Shown here one piece after another: positions 1 to 8,753 of a stretch of 64,000 nt of DNA (the stretch's first letter is position 1; each line of letters opens with the position of its first letter). The notes under the pieces were generated by a model that saw only the letters and a list, made by a program, of their open reading frames with translations, did no database searches and was not told the origin of the DNA. The DNA is from Brevundimonas aurantiaca (GTDB lineage Bacteria > Pseudomonadota > Alphaproteobacteria > Caulobacterales > Caulobacteraceae): NCBI RefSeq assembly GCF_014199955.1, contig NZ_JACHOQ010000002.1:558001-622000 (forward strand), read 5' to 3'. Both the position numbers and the translations under genes were made by a program.

Positions 1-270
1 ATCCGCTCGCTGATCAGTCATCTGGGACCGGACTTCCGTCGCGCCCGGATGGGGATCGGCCATCCCGGCGAGAAGGAGATGGTCATGCCCCACGTCCTGG
101 GAGACTTCCACAAGGCGGAGCAGCCCTGGCTGGACGCCCTGCTCCAGGCCTGCGCTGACGCTTTGCCCTTCGCCGTCGCCGGCGACGACGAACGCTATCA
201 GGGCGAGGTCATGCGCCTGGCCCCGGCGCCCAAGTTCAGTCCCCGCCAAGCGGCGCGCGGCGAACTGTAG
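1..270 (+). CDS. pth: Peptidyl-tRNA hydrolase, C-terminal part
   Basis: The frame is open from base 1, so only the last 89 residues are present. Pth cleaves the ester bond between peptide and tRNA in prematurely released peptidyl-tRNA in the cytoplasm. The family motif GIGHPG and the following VLGDF segment, which lies in the C-terminal lid and helix region, are visible, as is a short variable tail ending at a TAG. In many alphaproteobacteria pth sits directly before ychF. Here ychF lies about 4.5 kb downstream with other genes between. The ATG at 49 is internal, not a start. Confidence 0.93.
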   Translation: MRSLISHLGPDFRRARMGIGHPGEKEMVMPHVLGDFHKAEQPWLDALLQACADALPFAVAGDDERYQGEVMRLAPAPKFSPRQAARGEL

Positions 271-298
271 CCTGTACGCCCTTGGCGAAACGCCGTAG

Positions 299-694
299 AT
301 GCGAGGCGTGAACCGTTCCGGCGCCGATCATTGGTCGACATCGAAGTCGCTCGCCTTCCTGGCGGCGGTCTTCGCCATCGTGCTCGGAAGTCTGCTGCCG
401 TTCGGAGCCTTGGCGGCGGCCCAGCCGGGCCAGCCTCTGGTCATCTGTTCCGCAGAAGGGCCGCAGACCATCCAGTCCGGCGGCATGGACGGCCCGGTCA
501 ACAAACATCTTGGGGCCAAGTGCGCAGCCTGCGTCGTGCCCCTGGCCGCCGCCCTGCCCGTCCCGCCCGCGCCCGAACCCGCGCCGGTCCTCCGCACGGT
601 CGAGACCGTCGTCTATACGCCCGCCCGCGTCAGCCCCCCGCCGCCGGCCCGCGCGCCGCCGCGTCCGCCGTCCACCGCCCCGCCCCACGCCTGA
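299..694 (+). CDS. Small exported Cys-containing protein, DUF2946-like
   Basis: A 131-residue protein with a hydrophobic segment at about residues 18-40, which reads as a signal peptide or anchor (LAFLAAVFAIVLGSLLPFGA). A short mature domain follows with one isolated Cys in VICSAEG and a KCAACV pair, then a Pro-rich tail. This layout matches the small DUF2946-type proteins often placed next to metal TonB receptors; I recognise the layout rather than a firm family match. The next gene is a TonB receptor, followed by PepSY and a copper chaperone, so a periplasmic metal-binding or accessory role in copper uptake is likely. The Pro-rich tail is low complexity and could be disordered. No strong ribosome site precedes the ATG, so the start is uncertain. 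Confidence 0.6.
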   Translation: MRGVNRSGADHWSTSKSLAFLAAVFAIVLGSLLPFGALAAAQPGQPLVICSAEGPQTIQSGGMDGPVNKHLGAKCAACVVPLAAALPVPPAPEPAPVLRTVETVVYTPARVSPPPPARAPPRPPSTAPPHA

Positions 695-761
695 ACCAGA
701 CCCGAAGCCCGCGCCGGCCCCACGCCCGCGCGCCCTTTCCCGTTCTGACTTCAGGATCATC

Positions 762-2837
762 ATGTCTCTCAAGACCACTGCGGCGCCCTGCGCCCTGCTG
801 CTCGCCGCCCTGTCCACGACTGTGGGGGCGAGCCCCGCCCTGGCGCAGCAGACGCCCGAGCCCGCCATGCTCGACACCGTCATCGTCACCGCCCGTCGCA
901 ACGCCGACGACCCCGTTGTCGTCGCCGAGGCGCGGGAACGTCTGGCCCGTACGCCGGGCGCGGTCGCCGTCGTCTCGGCGGAATCCTACGCCGACCGCTA
1001 TGCGCCGAACCTCGCCGACGTGCTGCGCGACGCGCCGGGCGTCTATGCCCAGAAGAAGTGGGGGGGCGACATCCGGCTTTCGATCCGGGGCTCGGGCATC
1101 GGCAACTCCAGCCACAATCGCGGAACCCTGCTGGCCCAGGACGGGGTGCCGTTCAACGAGGCGGACGGGTTCGGCGACTTCCAGCTGATCGACCCGCTGA
1201 TCGCCCGCTACACTGAGGTCTATAAAGGCGGCAACGCCCTGCGCTTCGGCGGCGCCCTGCTGGGCGGAGCGGTCAATCTGATCACCCCAACCGGGCGCAC
1301 GGCCGCATCGAACCTGAGCCTGCGTCTGGACGGCGGCTCCTATGGGACGGTGCGCGCCCATGCCGAGGTCGCGGGCGTCCGGGGCGACTGGGACGGCTTC
1401 GCCGCCGTTACGGGCCAGAGCGTGGACGGCTGGCGTCAACAGAGCGAGGGCAAGTCCCTGCACCTGTCCGCCAACATCGGCCGCAGCTTCGGCCAGGACC
1501 GGGAGGTTCGTCTGCTGGTCTCGGGGGGCGACATCCATCAGGAAATCCCCGGCAGCGTCAGCCTGTCGGGCGCCCTGACCGACCCAACAGCGGCCAACCC
1601 AGGCAACATCAACCTGAATTATCAGCGCAATATGCAATCAGTCCGCACGACGGTGCAGACGCGCTGGCGGCTGGATCCGTCCACCGTGTTCGAGGGCGCG
1701 ATCTATGGAAGCTGGAAGGATCTGGACCACCCCATCTTCCAGGTGATCGATCAGGAAAGCCGCAACTACGGCGCTTTCGGACGGTTCGACTGGCAGGGAC
1801 AGGTCTTCGGCCTGCGCGCCGACGCCTTCTACGGCGCCTGGTATCGTCAGGGCGATCTGGACGCCAAACAATGGGGCAATCTGGCCGGACAGCAGAACGG
1901 CCTGCGCGCCCGCAGCTTCCAGAACGGCAAGGGGCTGGACGTCTTCGGCGAGGGACGGCTGTTCGTCACCGACCGCCTGACCCTGGTCGCCGGGGGAACC
2001 TGGGGCCGCGCCGAGCGGGACTATCAGAGCTATGTGGTCCCCGGCGTCTCCGGCACGATCGACCTGACCGTCGACAAGAGCTTCGACTGGTTCGCCCCCC
2101 GCGCCGGCCTGTTGTGGGAAAGCGAGCAAGGCGATCAGGTCTTCGCCAATGTCACCCGCTCGGTCGAGCCGCCCAACTTCTCGGCCCTGTCGCCGACCGC
2201 CGCCGGTTATCAGCCCCTGGTCCCGCAGGAGGCCGTGACCTGGGAGATCGGCACGCGCGGTCGCCGAGGGCCGGTGACCTGGGACGTCACCGCCCATCGC
2301 GCCGACCTGGACCACGAACTGCTGAACTTCGTCGTCAACGCCTCGCTGGGCATTCCCGCCTCCACCTTCAACGCCGGGCCCTCCGTTCACCAGGGGATCG
2401 AGGCGGGGCTGGATTGGCGGATCGCGCCGCAATGGCGGCTGCGTCAGACCTACGCCTTCTCGGACTTCTTCTTTGACGGGGACAAGGTCTACGGCGACGC
2501 CCACCTGCCGGTCGTGCCGCCGCACCTCTATCGAGCCGAGCTGCGGTATGACCACCCGGCGGGCTGGTTCTTGGCCCCGGGCGTGGAATGGTCGATGGCG
2601 GACGCCTGGGTCGACTACGCCAACACCCTGAAGTCGCCCGCCTATACGGTGGTGAACCTGAACATGGGCTGGACCGTGCGGGACGGCCTGACGATCTTCG
2701 CTGACGTGCGCAACCTGTTCGATGATGCCTATGTCTCGAACTTCAGCGCAGTTACGGACGCCCGGACCGCTTCGACAGCCGTCTTCTTCCCCGGCGAAGG
2801 CCGCTCGGCCTATGTCGGCGTCAGGATGAGCTACTGA
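762..2837 (+). CDS. TonB-dependent outer-membrane receptor, FecA-like, probably copper
   Basis: A 691-residue outer-membrane transporter. The start at 762 gives a signal peptide ending near ASPALA, then a TonB-box-like DTVIVTAR at about residues 38-45. The plug contains APGVYAQ, LSIRGSG and a segment (YKGGNALRFGGALLGGAV) typical of FecA-like receptors. The barrel ends in the aromatic residues MSY. The open frame extends upstream of 762 but that part overlaps the previous gene and lacks a signal peptide. Its stop overlaps the start of the PepSY gene by one base, and a PCu(A)C copper chaperone follows. Copper or a copper chelate is therefore the most likely substrate. This is inferred from context; a ferric chelate is the alternative. 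Confidence 0.88.
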   Translation: MSLKTTAAPCALLLAALSTTVGASPALAQQTPEPAMLDTVIVTARRNADDPVVVAEARERLARTPGAVAVVSAESYADRYAPNLADVLRDAPGVYAQKKWGGDIRLSIRGSGIGNSSHNRGTLLAQDGVPFNEADGFGDFQLIDPLIARYTEVYKGGNALRFGGALLGGAVNLITPTGRTAASNLSLRLDGGSYGTVRAHAEVAGVRGDWDGFAAVTGQSVDGWRQQSEGKSLHLSANIGRSFGQDREVRLLVSGGDIHQEIPGSVSLSGALTDPTAANPGNINLNYQRNMQSVRTTVQTRWRLDPSTVFEGAIYGSWKDLDHPIFQVIDQESRNYGAFGRFDWQGQVFGLRADAFYGAWYRQGDLDAKQWGNLAGQQNGLRARSFQNGKGLDVFGEGRLFVTDRLTLVAGGTWGRAERDYQSYVVPGVSGTIDLTVDKSFDWFAPRAGLLWESEQGDQVFANVTRSVEPPNFSALSPTAAGYQPLVPQEAVTWEIGTRGRRGPVTWDVTAHRADLDHELLNFVVNASLGIPASTFNAGPSVHQGIEAGLDWRIAPQWRLRQTYAFSDFFFDGDKVYGDAHLPVVPPHLYRAELRYDHPAGWFLAPGVEWSMADAWVDYANTLKSPAYTVVNLNMGWTVRDGLTIFADVRNLFDDAYVSNFSAVTDARTASTAVFFPGEGRSAYVGVRMSY

Positions 2838-4189
2838 TGGCCGGCAAGGCCCCAATCCAGGCGCCGGACGATCTGTCCGGCGCCTACCGCGCCGTCTGGC
2901 GCTGGCATTTCTACGCCGGCGTCTTCGTCATGCCCGTGCTGATGCTGCTGGCCCTGACGGGCGGGCTGTATCTGTTCAAGGACGAGATCGACGCCGCGCT
3001 TTATCGCGACATGATCCGCGTGCCGGCGGTTCAGGCTCAGGCGGCGCCGACGACCTGGGTGGCGGCGGCCCAGGCCGCCGGCGGCGGGCGGGTCGCCAAT
3101 CTGGTCATGCCCGCACGGGCGGGCCAGGCGGTTCGCCTGAGGGTGGATCGGCCCGACGGGGTGCAGAAGACGGTCTTCGTCGATCCCCACACCGGCCGCG
3201 TCACCGGCGTCATTCCCGCCGGCGGGGTCATGGAACTGGTCAAGAAGACCCACAGCCTGACCCTGCTGGGGCGGCCGTTCAACATCCTGGTCGAGATCGT
3301 GGCGGGCTGGACCATTATCCTGTTCGTCACCGGCCTCTATCTGTGGTGGCCACGTGGACGGGCTGTCGCGACCGTCTCGCTCCGAACGACCGACGCCCGA
3401 CGCCGCCCCTTCTGGCGCGACCTGCACGCCCTGGCGGGCTTTTACGTCGGCGGTGTCGTGCTGTTCCTGGCGGTCACCGGCATGCCCTGGTCGGCCTTCT
3501 GGGGAGACACGGTGATGGACGCCGTCAAGTCCAGCGGTCTTGGCCGCCCGCCGGCGCCTGTCGCGGGGGCCTGGCAGCGCGCCGAACACCATGACCAGCC
3601 CATCGGCGCCGGTTGGGCCATGGACGGAATGGTCATGACCCACGACCACGCGGGCCACGGCGCGCTGGATCGGGTACTGAAGGCCGCCGACGACGCCGGT
3701 CTGGCCCGGCCCTACGCCGTCAACATCCCCGCCGCCGGCGGCACGGCCTATACGATCACGACCCAGGCCCGCCGGGTTCAGGACACCCGGTCCCTGTACA
3801 TCGACGCCGCCTCGGGGCGCCTGCTGGCCGACCTCGGCTACGACCGGTTCGGCGTCGGCGCCAAGGCCATCGAGTGGGGCGTCTACACCCACCAAGGCAC
3901 CCAGTTTGGACAGGTGAACCGCATCATCATGCTGCTGGGCTGTATCGGCGTCTGGCTGCTGGCGATCAGCGGATTGGTCATGTGGTGGAAGCGCCGCCCG
4001 CCCAACCTGTCGCGCCTGCGGCTGGGCGCCCCGCCCGCCCCGCCCGGACCGCGCGTCCGCGCGGCTGTCCTGGGCATCGTCCTGCCCCTCGCCCTTCTCT
4101 ATCCCCTGACGGGCCTGAGCCTGATCTTCGCCGTATTGCTCGATCGAGCCGTGCGGCCGACGATCCGGCGTCGTCCCGCCGTTTCCTGA
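2837..4189 (+). CDS. PepSY-associated transmembrane protein
   Basis: A 450-residue inner-membrane protein of the PepSY_TM type. About five membrane segments are visible: near residues 25-48, one at VEIVAGWTIILFVTGLYLWW, one at GFYVGGVVLFLAVTGMPW, one at LLGCIGVWLLAISGLVMWW, and one near the C-terminus. Periplasmic PepSY-like regions lie between them. A His/Met-rich stretch (MDGMVMTHDHAGHG) looks like a copper-binding loop. Family members act in siderophore reduction or metal handling next to TonB receptors. It starts on the last base of the receptor gene (TGATG), so translation is probably coupled. Together with the following PCu(A)C gene, reduction or handling of imported copper is the best inference. 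Confidence 0.85.
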   Translation: MAGKAPIQAPDDLSGAYRAVWRWHFYAGVFVMPVLMLLALTGGLYLFKDEIDAALYRDMIRVPAVQAQAAPTTWVAAAQAAGGGRVANLVMPARAGQAVRLRVDRPDGVQKTVFVDPHTGRVTGVIPAGGVMELVKKTHSLTLLGRPFNILVEIVAGWTIILFVTGLYLWWPRGRAVATVSLRTTDARRRPFWRDLHALAGFYVGGVVLFLAVTGMPWSAFWGDTVMDAVKSSGLGRPPAPVAGAWQRAEHHDQPIGAGWAMDGMVMTHDHAGHGALDRVLKAADDAGLARPYAVNIPAAGGTAYTITTQARRVQDTRSLYIDAASGRLLADLGYDRFGVGAKAIEWGVYTHQGTQFGQVNRIIMLLGCIGVWLLAISGLVMWWKRRPPNLSRLRLGAPPAPPGPRVRAAVLGIVLPLALLYPLTGLSLIFAVLLDRAVRPTIRRRPAVS

Positions 4190-4202
4190 AAGAACCGACG
4201 CC

Positions 4203-4685
4203 ATGAAGACCCATCTGTCCCTCGCCGTCGCCGCCCTTGCACTGACGGCCTGTAACTCGCCGGCGGACAAACCGGCCCCTGCTGCTGACGCCACGGCGGC
4301 CGTGACCGCCGCCGACGCCTGGTGCCGCCCTTCGCCCAACGGAGCCAAGGCCGGGGGCTGCTACGTCACCCTGACCGCCGCGACCGACGACCGGCTGACC
4401 GGCGGCTCCACCCCGCGCGCGGCCGAGCTTCAGGTCCATGAGATGAAGACCGAGAACGGCATGATGAAGATGGCCCAGCTGACCGAGGGCCTGCCGCTGC
4501 CGGCCGGTCAGGCGGTCGGCCTGGCGCCCGGCGGCAATCATCTGATGCTGATCGGCCTGACCGCGCCCCTGGTCGCGGGCGAGACCGTGCCCCTGACCCT
4601 GAAGTTCGCCTCGGCGCCCGAGGTGACGGTGCAGGCGGCGGTGCGCCAACCGACCATGGCGGGGATGGATCACGCCGCCCACTGA
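4203..4685 (+). CDS. PCu(A)C-family copper chaperone lipoprotein
   Basis: A 160-residue protein with a lipobox LTAC (Cys17), so probably an anchored periplasmic lipoprotein. The PCu(A)C copper motif is complete: His79, ten residues, Met90, twenty-two residues, then His113-x-Met115, seen in VHEMKTENGMMKM and GGNHLMLIGL. Two extra Cys residues (41 and 53) flank the start of the domain. The C-terminus MAGMDHAAH is a second possible metal site. Known family members carry Cu(I) to cytochrome oxidase or scavenge copper. The gene lies 13 bases after the PepSY gene and closes the four-gene copper block. I see no terminator with a T tract after it. Confidence 0.9.
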   Translation: MKTHLSLAVAALALTACNSPADKPAPAADATAAVTAADAWCRPSPNGAKAGGCYVTLTAATDDRLTGGSTPRAAELQVHEMKTENGMMKMAQLTEGLPLPAGQAVGLAPGGNHLMLIGLTAPLVAGETVPLTLKFASAPEVTVQAAVRQPTMAGMDHAAH

Positions 4686-4696
4686 TGCCTTTTGAA

Positions 4697-4740
4697 GCGC
4701 GAGCCTGACAAACCGGTTCGAACCGGCTAAAGGCTCGCGC
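4697..4740. repeat. Nested inverted repeat before ychF
   Basis: Two perfect arms of 10 bases (GCGCGAGCCT and AGGCTCGCGC) enclose a second, 14-base perfect palindrome (CCGGTTCGAACCGG, 4713-4726). The structure starts 12 bases after the stop of the copper chaperone and ends 15 bases before ychF. No T run follows on either strand, so it is not a classical terminator. It may be an RNA structure in the ychF leader, a Rho-dependent or processing element, or a scar at the edge of an inserted block. Confidence 0.7.
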
Positions 4741-4755
4741 CTCACGAGGAATCCC

Positions 4756-5850
4756 ATGGCCCTGAAAGTCGCGATCGTCGGCCTGCCCAATGTCGGCAAG
4801 TCCACCCTGTTCAACGCCCTGACCAAGACGGCGGCGGCCCAGGCGGCCAACTATCCGTTCTGCACCATCGAGCCGAACACCGGCGACGTGGCCGTGCCCG
4901 AGCCGCGTCTGAACGCCCTGGCCGAGATCGCCGGGTCCAAGGAGATCATTCCCGCCCGCATCACCTTCGTGGACGTCGCGGGCCTGGTGCGCGGCGCGTC
5001 CAAGGGCGAGGGCCTGGGCAACCAGTTCCTGGCCAATATCCGCGACTGCGACGCCGTGGCCTTCGTCGCCCGCTGCTTCGTCGATGACGACATCACCCAC
5101 GTCGAAAACCGCATCGATCCCATCGCCGATCTGGACATCATCGAGACCGAGCTGATGCTGGCCGATATGGAAAGCCTGGAGCGCCGCCGGCCCCAGCTGG
5201 AGAAGCGGGCCAAGACCGGCGACAAGGATTCGGCGCTTACGCTGAAACTGGTCGATTTGGCCCTGGCCCAGCTGAACGCCGGCAAGCCCGCCCGCACCGC
5301 CGAGGTATCCAAGGAGGATATGAAGGCCTGGCACATGCTGCAGCTGCTGACCGCCCTGCCCGCCCTCTATGTCGCCAATGTCGAAGAGGGTTCGGCCGAC
5401 CAGGGCAATGAGCTGTCGGCCAAGGTCGCCGCCCGCGCCGCCCAGGACAACGCCAACTCGGTCGTCATCTCGGCGCAGATCGAGTCCGAGATCGCCGTGC
5501 TGGACGACGCCGAGCAGAAAGAGTTCCTGGAGACCCTGGGTCTGGAGGAACCCGGCCTGAACCGGCTGATCCGCGAAGCCTACAAGCTGCTGGGCCTGCA
5601 GACCTATTTCACGGTCGGTCCCAAGGAGGCCCGCGCCTGGACCATCAATGTCGGCGACACCGCGCCCCAAGCGGCCGGGGTCATACACACCGACTTCGAA
5701 AAAGGCTTCATCCGCGCCGAGACCATCGCCTTCGAAGACTTCGTCGCCCTGCGCGGCGAGGCCAAGGCGCGCGAAGCCGGCAAGTTGCGCGCGGAAGGCA
5801 AGTCTTACGTCGTCAAGGACGGCGACGTGATGAACTTCCTGTTCAACTGA
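4756..5850 (+). CDS. ychF: Redox-regulated ATPase YchF
   Basis: A 364-residue Obg/OLA1-family P-loop NTPase, close to the usual family length. Visible motifs are the P-loop GLPNVGKSTLFN (residues 8-19), the G3 region DVAGLVRGASKGEG, the NVEEGS segment replacing the GTPase NKxD (hence the ATP preference known for this family), a helical coiled-coil insert around 130-200, and a C-terminal TGS domain (TYFTVGPKEARAW). It associates with ribosomes and is linked to stress responses. An ACGAGGAA ribosome site precedes the ATG. It is normally the neighbour of pth; here a copper block separates them. Confidence 0.97.
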   Translation: MALKVAIVGLPNVGKSTLFNALTKTAAAQAANYPFCTIEPNTGDVAVPEPRLNALAEIAGSKEIIPARITFVDVAGLVRGASKGEGLGNQFLANIRDCDAVAFVARCFVDDDITHVENRIDPIADLDIIETELMLADMESLERRRPQLEKRAKTGDKDSALTLKLVDLALAQLNAGKPARTAEVSKEDMKAWHMLQLLTALPALYVANVEEGSADQGNELSAKVAARAAQDNANSVVISAQIESEIAVLDDAEQKEFLETLGLEEPGLNRLIREAYKLLGLQTYFTVGPKEARAWTINVGDTAPQAAGVIHTDFEKGFIRAETIAFEDFVALRGEAKAREAGKLRAEGKSYVVKDGDVMNFLFN

Positions 5851-5859
5851 GGCGTCAGA

Positions 5860-6402
5860 TCAGGGGGACTGCCGCGCTGCGGCCTGGTCCTGGTCCTTGT
5901 CGGGCTTCAGCATCTTCTCCAGCGGATTGGCGGGGTCGGGCGCCCGTGGCGAGCCGGGGCAGCGCAGCAGCTTCACCGTAGTCATGTCCCGGTCAATATA
6001 GGTCAGGTTCATGACGTCGCCGGCCGCCGCCATGTGGACGCGCTCGGTCGCGACCTGCCCTTCCGCCGTGCAGTTTAACGTCGCCACATAGCCGTGGGGC
6101 GTCTCGTCGATATGGGCGATGTCGCAACGGTTCTCATACCCCTCGAACCGCTGAGGGGTGATGGTCAGGGGCCGTCGGTCGCCCTGCGGGCGGGCGCACC
6201 AGGCGAGGTCGCCGGCCCAGACCCCGACGAAGCTGCGCGGCCCCCGCGACGCCAGGGACGAGGGGCCGGGCGGTTCAACCGCCTGCATGGCTTCGGCGGT
6301 CCTGAGCGGCGCGGCGGGCTGGTCGGGAGGGTTGACGTCATTCTCGCCGCAAGCGCCCAGCAGGGAACCCAGGGCGAGCAGCGGAAACAGGGCGAGTCTC
6401 AT
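5860..6402 (-). CDS. Putative lipoprotein of unknown function
   Basis: A 180-residue protein with a lipobox LGAC (Cys18) directly after a hydrophobic signal, so probably membrane anchored on the periplasmic side. The mature part has a Pro-rich linker and then a compact domain with four Cys (in WCARPQG, NRCDIAH, LNCTAEG and RCPGS), which may form two disulphides. I do not recognise a named family. It is convergent with ychF, with only 9 bases between the stops, and divergent from the haem-type receptor. The tail (LKPDKDQDQAAARQSP) is charged and probably flexible. Confidence 0.72.
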   Translation of the reverse strand: MRLALFPLLALGSLLGACGENDVNPPDQPAAPLRTAEAMQAVEPPGPSSLASRGPRSFVGVWAGDLAWCARPQGDRRPLTITPQRFEGYENRCDIAHIDETPHGYVATLNCTAEGQVATERVHMAAAGDVMNLTYIDRDMTTVKLLRCPGSPRAPDPANPLEKMLKPDKDQDQAAARQSP

Positions 6403-6462
6403 GACACCGCAACGTCAAGACCCAGCTCCGGTTCAAACGCGCGCGACAAGTGCGGTTGATTC

Positions 6463-6477
6463 TGATAATCGTTCGCA
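6463..6477. promoter_or_regulatory. Fur-like operator before the haem-type receptor
   Basis: The site reads TGATA-N5-TCGCA, inside a longer stretch GATAATCGTTCGCATTA that matches 12 of 17 positions of the classical Fur box. It lies 34 bases upstream of the preferred receptor start at 6511. A very similar TGCGA-N5-TCGCA site precedes the receptor at 44779. Iron-dependent repression is inferred. Confidence 0.55.
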
Positions 6478-6510
6478 TTAATGAAGCCGCCTTCATCAGC
6501 CGGGGCTATT

Positions 6511-8718
6511 ATGCGCAATCACCTTCTCCTCTGCACCGTCGCCGTCACTGCGGCCGCCACCGCCCATTCCACCGCGTCCGCGCGGGCCGAAACGCCGCAG
6601 GTCGCAGCGACCCAGATTGATCCAATCGTCGTGATCGGCACGCGATCGGAGCGGCAGGCGTCCCGGACGCCCGGCACGATCAGCGTCATCACTGACGCCG
6701 AGATCGAGACCATGTTGGCGACAGACATGAAGGATCTGATCCGGTATGAGCCGGGGGTCAGCGTGCCCACCTCCCCCGCCCGCTTCAGCCTGGCCCTGTC
6801 CGGCGCGGGCCGCGACGGCGATTCGGGCTTCACCATCCGGGGCATGGGCGGCGACCGGGTGCTGATCATCAACGACGGCGTTCGTCTGCCGGCGGGCTTC
6901 AGCTTCGGGGCCCAGGCGGTAGGGCGCGGCGGCTATAACGACCTGGACCTGACCAAGTCGGTGGAGATCCTGCGCGGCCCGGCTTCGGCCCTTTACGGCT
7001 CGGACGGCGTGGCGGGTGCGGTGGCGTTCAAGACCAAGGATCCGGTCGATTTTCTGAGCGCCGGCCAGGCCTTCGGCGCACGGGCGCGAGTCGGCTACGG
7101 CTCGGCCGACGAGGGCTGGACCGAGGGACTGGCCTTCGCCGGCCGATCGGGCGCCTTGTCAGGGCTGATCGCCTACACCCGCCGCGACCATCAGGAGACG
7201 GAGAACAAGGGCCGGATGGGCGGGGTCGGCGCCGCCCGCACCGAGCCCAACCCCCAGGACTTCGCCTCCAACGCCTATCTGGGCAAGCTGGTGTGGCAGG
7301 CCGCGCCGAACCATGTGCTGCGTCTGACCTACGACCATCTGGATTCCGACATGACCGGCGACGCCCTGAGCAGCCGGTCCGCGACCGTCCTGTCCGTCAC
7401 CGCCCATGACGAGACCCGTCGCGACCGCATAAGCGGTGATTGGCGCTTCAGTGATTTCGCCGGCCTGAGCGACGGCTCGATCAGCCTGTACTGGCAGGAC
7501 GCCGAGACGCGGCAGTACACCTTCGAAGATCGCACGCCGGCCGTGGACCGGGCGCGGGACGTCACCTTCGACAACAGGGTCTATGGCCTGGCCGCCCAAG
7601 GGGCGCGGGTGTTCGGCGAGACGAGCGCGGTCCGGCACCGCGTCACCTTCGGCGGCGACTGGTCCAAGACGACCCAGGAGGGTCTGCGCGACGGCATCAC
7701 GCCGCCGGTCGGCGAGACCTTCCCTGTCCGCGCCTTCCCGACGACCGATTTCCAGTTGGCCGGCCTGTTCGTCCAGGACGAGATCGAGGCGCTTGGGGGC
7801 GCCCTCAGCATCATCCCCGCCGTGCGCTACGACTGGTACGAGCTGTCGCCCAAGGTGGACGCCCGTTTCCCCGCCGCCGCCTCAGGACAGAGCGACGACC
7901 ATATCTCGCCCAAGCTGGGCGTCGTCTATTGGACCGGCGCGCATCTGGGCGTCTTCGCCAACTACGGCCTGGGCTTCCGTGCGCCCTCGCCTATGCAGGT
8001 GAACAACTATTTCGAGAACCCGGTCTTCGGCTATCGCTCGATCCCCAATCCGAACCTGTCGCCGGAAACCAGCGAAAGCTTCGAGGCCGGCTTCCGACTG
8101 CGCGACATCGGCGTGGCCGGGGGCGTGATGCGTCTGAACACCACCGCCTTCGCCACACATTATGACGACTTCATCGACCAGGTCGCCGTCAGCGGAACGG
8201 GCGTGCCGGGCGTGGATCCTCTTGTCTATCAATACGTCAACCTGACCGAGGTGGACATTCGCGGCTTGGAAGCCCGTGCGGACCTCTATTGGGACAACGG
8301 CTTCAGCCTGATCGGGTCGGCCGCCTATGCCGAAGGAGAGCAGACGACCGACGGCCGCCGCACCGAACTCAGCAGCATCGATCCGGTCAAGGTGGTGGCC
8401 GGCGTTCACTATGCGGCGCCGTCTGGCGTTTGGGGCGGATCGGCCACCGTTACCTGGTCCGGCAATAAGGATAGGGCCACATACAATCTGTCTTGCGGCG
8501 CAGCCTGCTATCTGGGCGACAGCTTCACCCTGCTAGACCTGACCGCCTATTGGAACGTGACCGAACGCGCCACCCTGCGCGCGGGCGCCTTCAACGTCTT
8601 TGACGAGACCTACGGCTGGTGGAGCGACGTGCGGGGCCTGTCCGCCGCATCGACCGTCAAGGACGCCTACACCCAGCCTGGCCGCAACTTCGGCCTTTCC
8701 CTGACCTTGCGCCTGTAA
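6511..8718 (+). CDS. TonB-dependent haem/haemoglobin-type receptor
   Basis: A 735-residue outer-membrane receptor of the haemoglobin/transferrin/lactoferrin group. The start at 6511 (MRNHLLL) gives a proper signal peptide; the in-frame ATG at 6481 sits against the Fur-like site and adds ten non-signal residues. The TonB-box region is DPIVVIGTR and the plug contains FTIRGMGGDRVLIINDGVR and LRGPASALYGSDGVAGAV. The haem-receptor motifs FRAP and NPNL are both present, but no His lies between them, whereas haem receptors usually carry a ligand His there. The barrel ends in LTLRL. A DUF6607 gene follows 35 bases later and is probably cotranscribed. Haem uptake is likely but the exact ligand is open. 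Confidence 0.88.
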   Translation: MRNHLLLCTVAVTAAATAHSTASARAETPQVAATQIDPIVVIGTRSERQASRTPGTISVITDAEIETMLATDMKDLIRYEPGVSVPTSPARFSLALSGAGRDGDSGFTIRGMGGDRVLIINDGVRLPAGFSFGAQAVGRGGYNDLDLTKSVEILRGPASALYGSDGVAGAVAFKTKDPVDFLSAGQAFGARARVGYGSADEGWTEGLAFAGRSGALSGLIAYTRRDHQETENKGRMGGVGAARTEPNPQDFASNAYLGKLVWQAAPNHVLRLTYDHLDSDMTGDALSSRSATVLSVTAHDETRRDRISGDWRFSDFAGLSDGSISLYWQDAETRQYTFEDRTPAVDRARDVTFDNRVYGLAAQGARVFGETSAVRHRVTFGGDWSKTTQEGLRDGITPPVGETFPVRAFPTTDFQLAGLFVQDEIEALGGALSIIPAVRYDWYELSPKVDARFPAAASGQSDDHISPKLGVVYWTGAHLGVFANYGLGFRAPSPMQVNNYFENPVFGYRSIPNPNLSPETSESFEAGFRLRDIGVAGGVMRLNTTAFATHYDDFIDQVAVSGTGVPGVDPLVYQYVNLTEVDIRGLEARADLYWDNGFSLIGSAAYAEGEQTTDGRRTELSSIDPVKVVAGVHYAAPSGVWGGSATVTWSGNKDRATYNLSCGAACYLGDSFTLLDLTAYWNVTERATLRAGAFNVFDETYGWWSDVRGLSAASTVKDAYTQPGRNFGLSLTLRL

Positions 8719-8753
8719 CCGCCATGACCGCACGTACTTCAAGGACACGCCCC

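Noticed and set aside
2831..4348. Long minus-strand open frame (505 codons) opposite the PepSY gene
   Set aside because: High-GC shadow; low-complexity Gln/Arg/Gly-rich product without motifs, while the plus strand encodes recognised domains.
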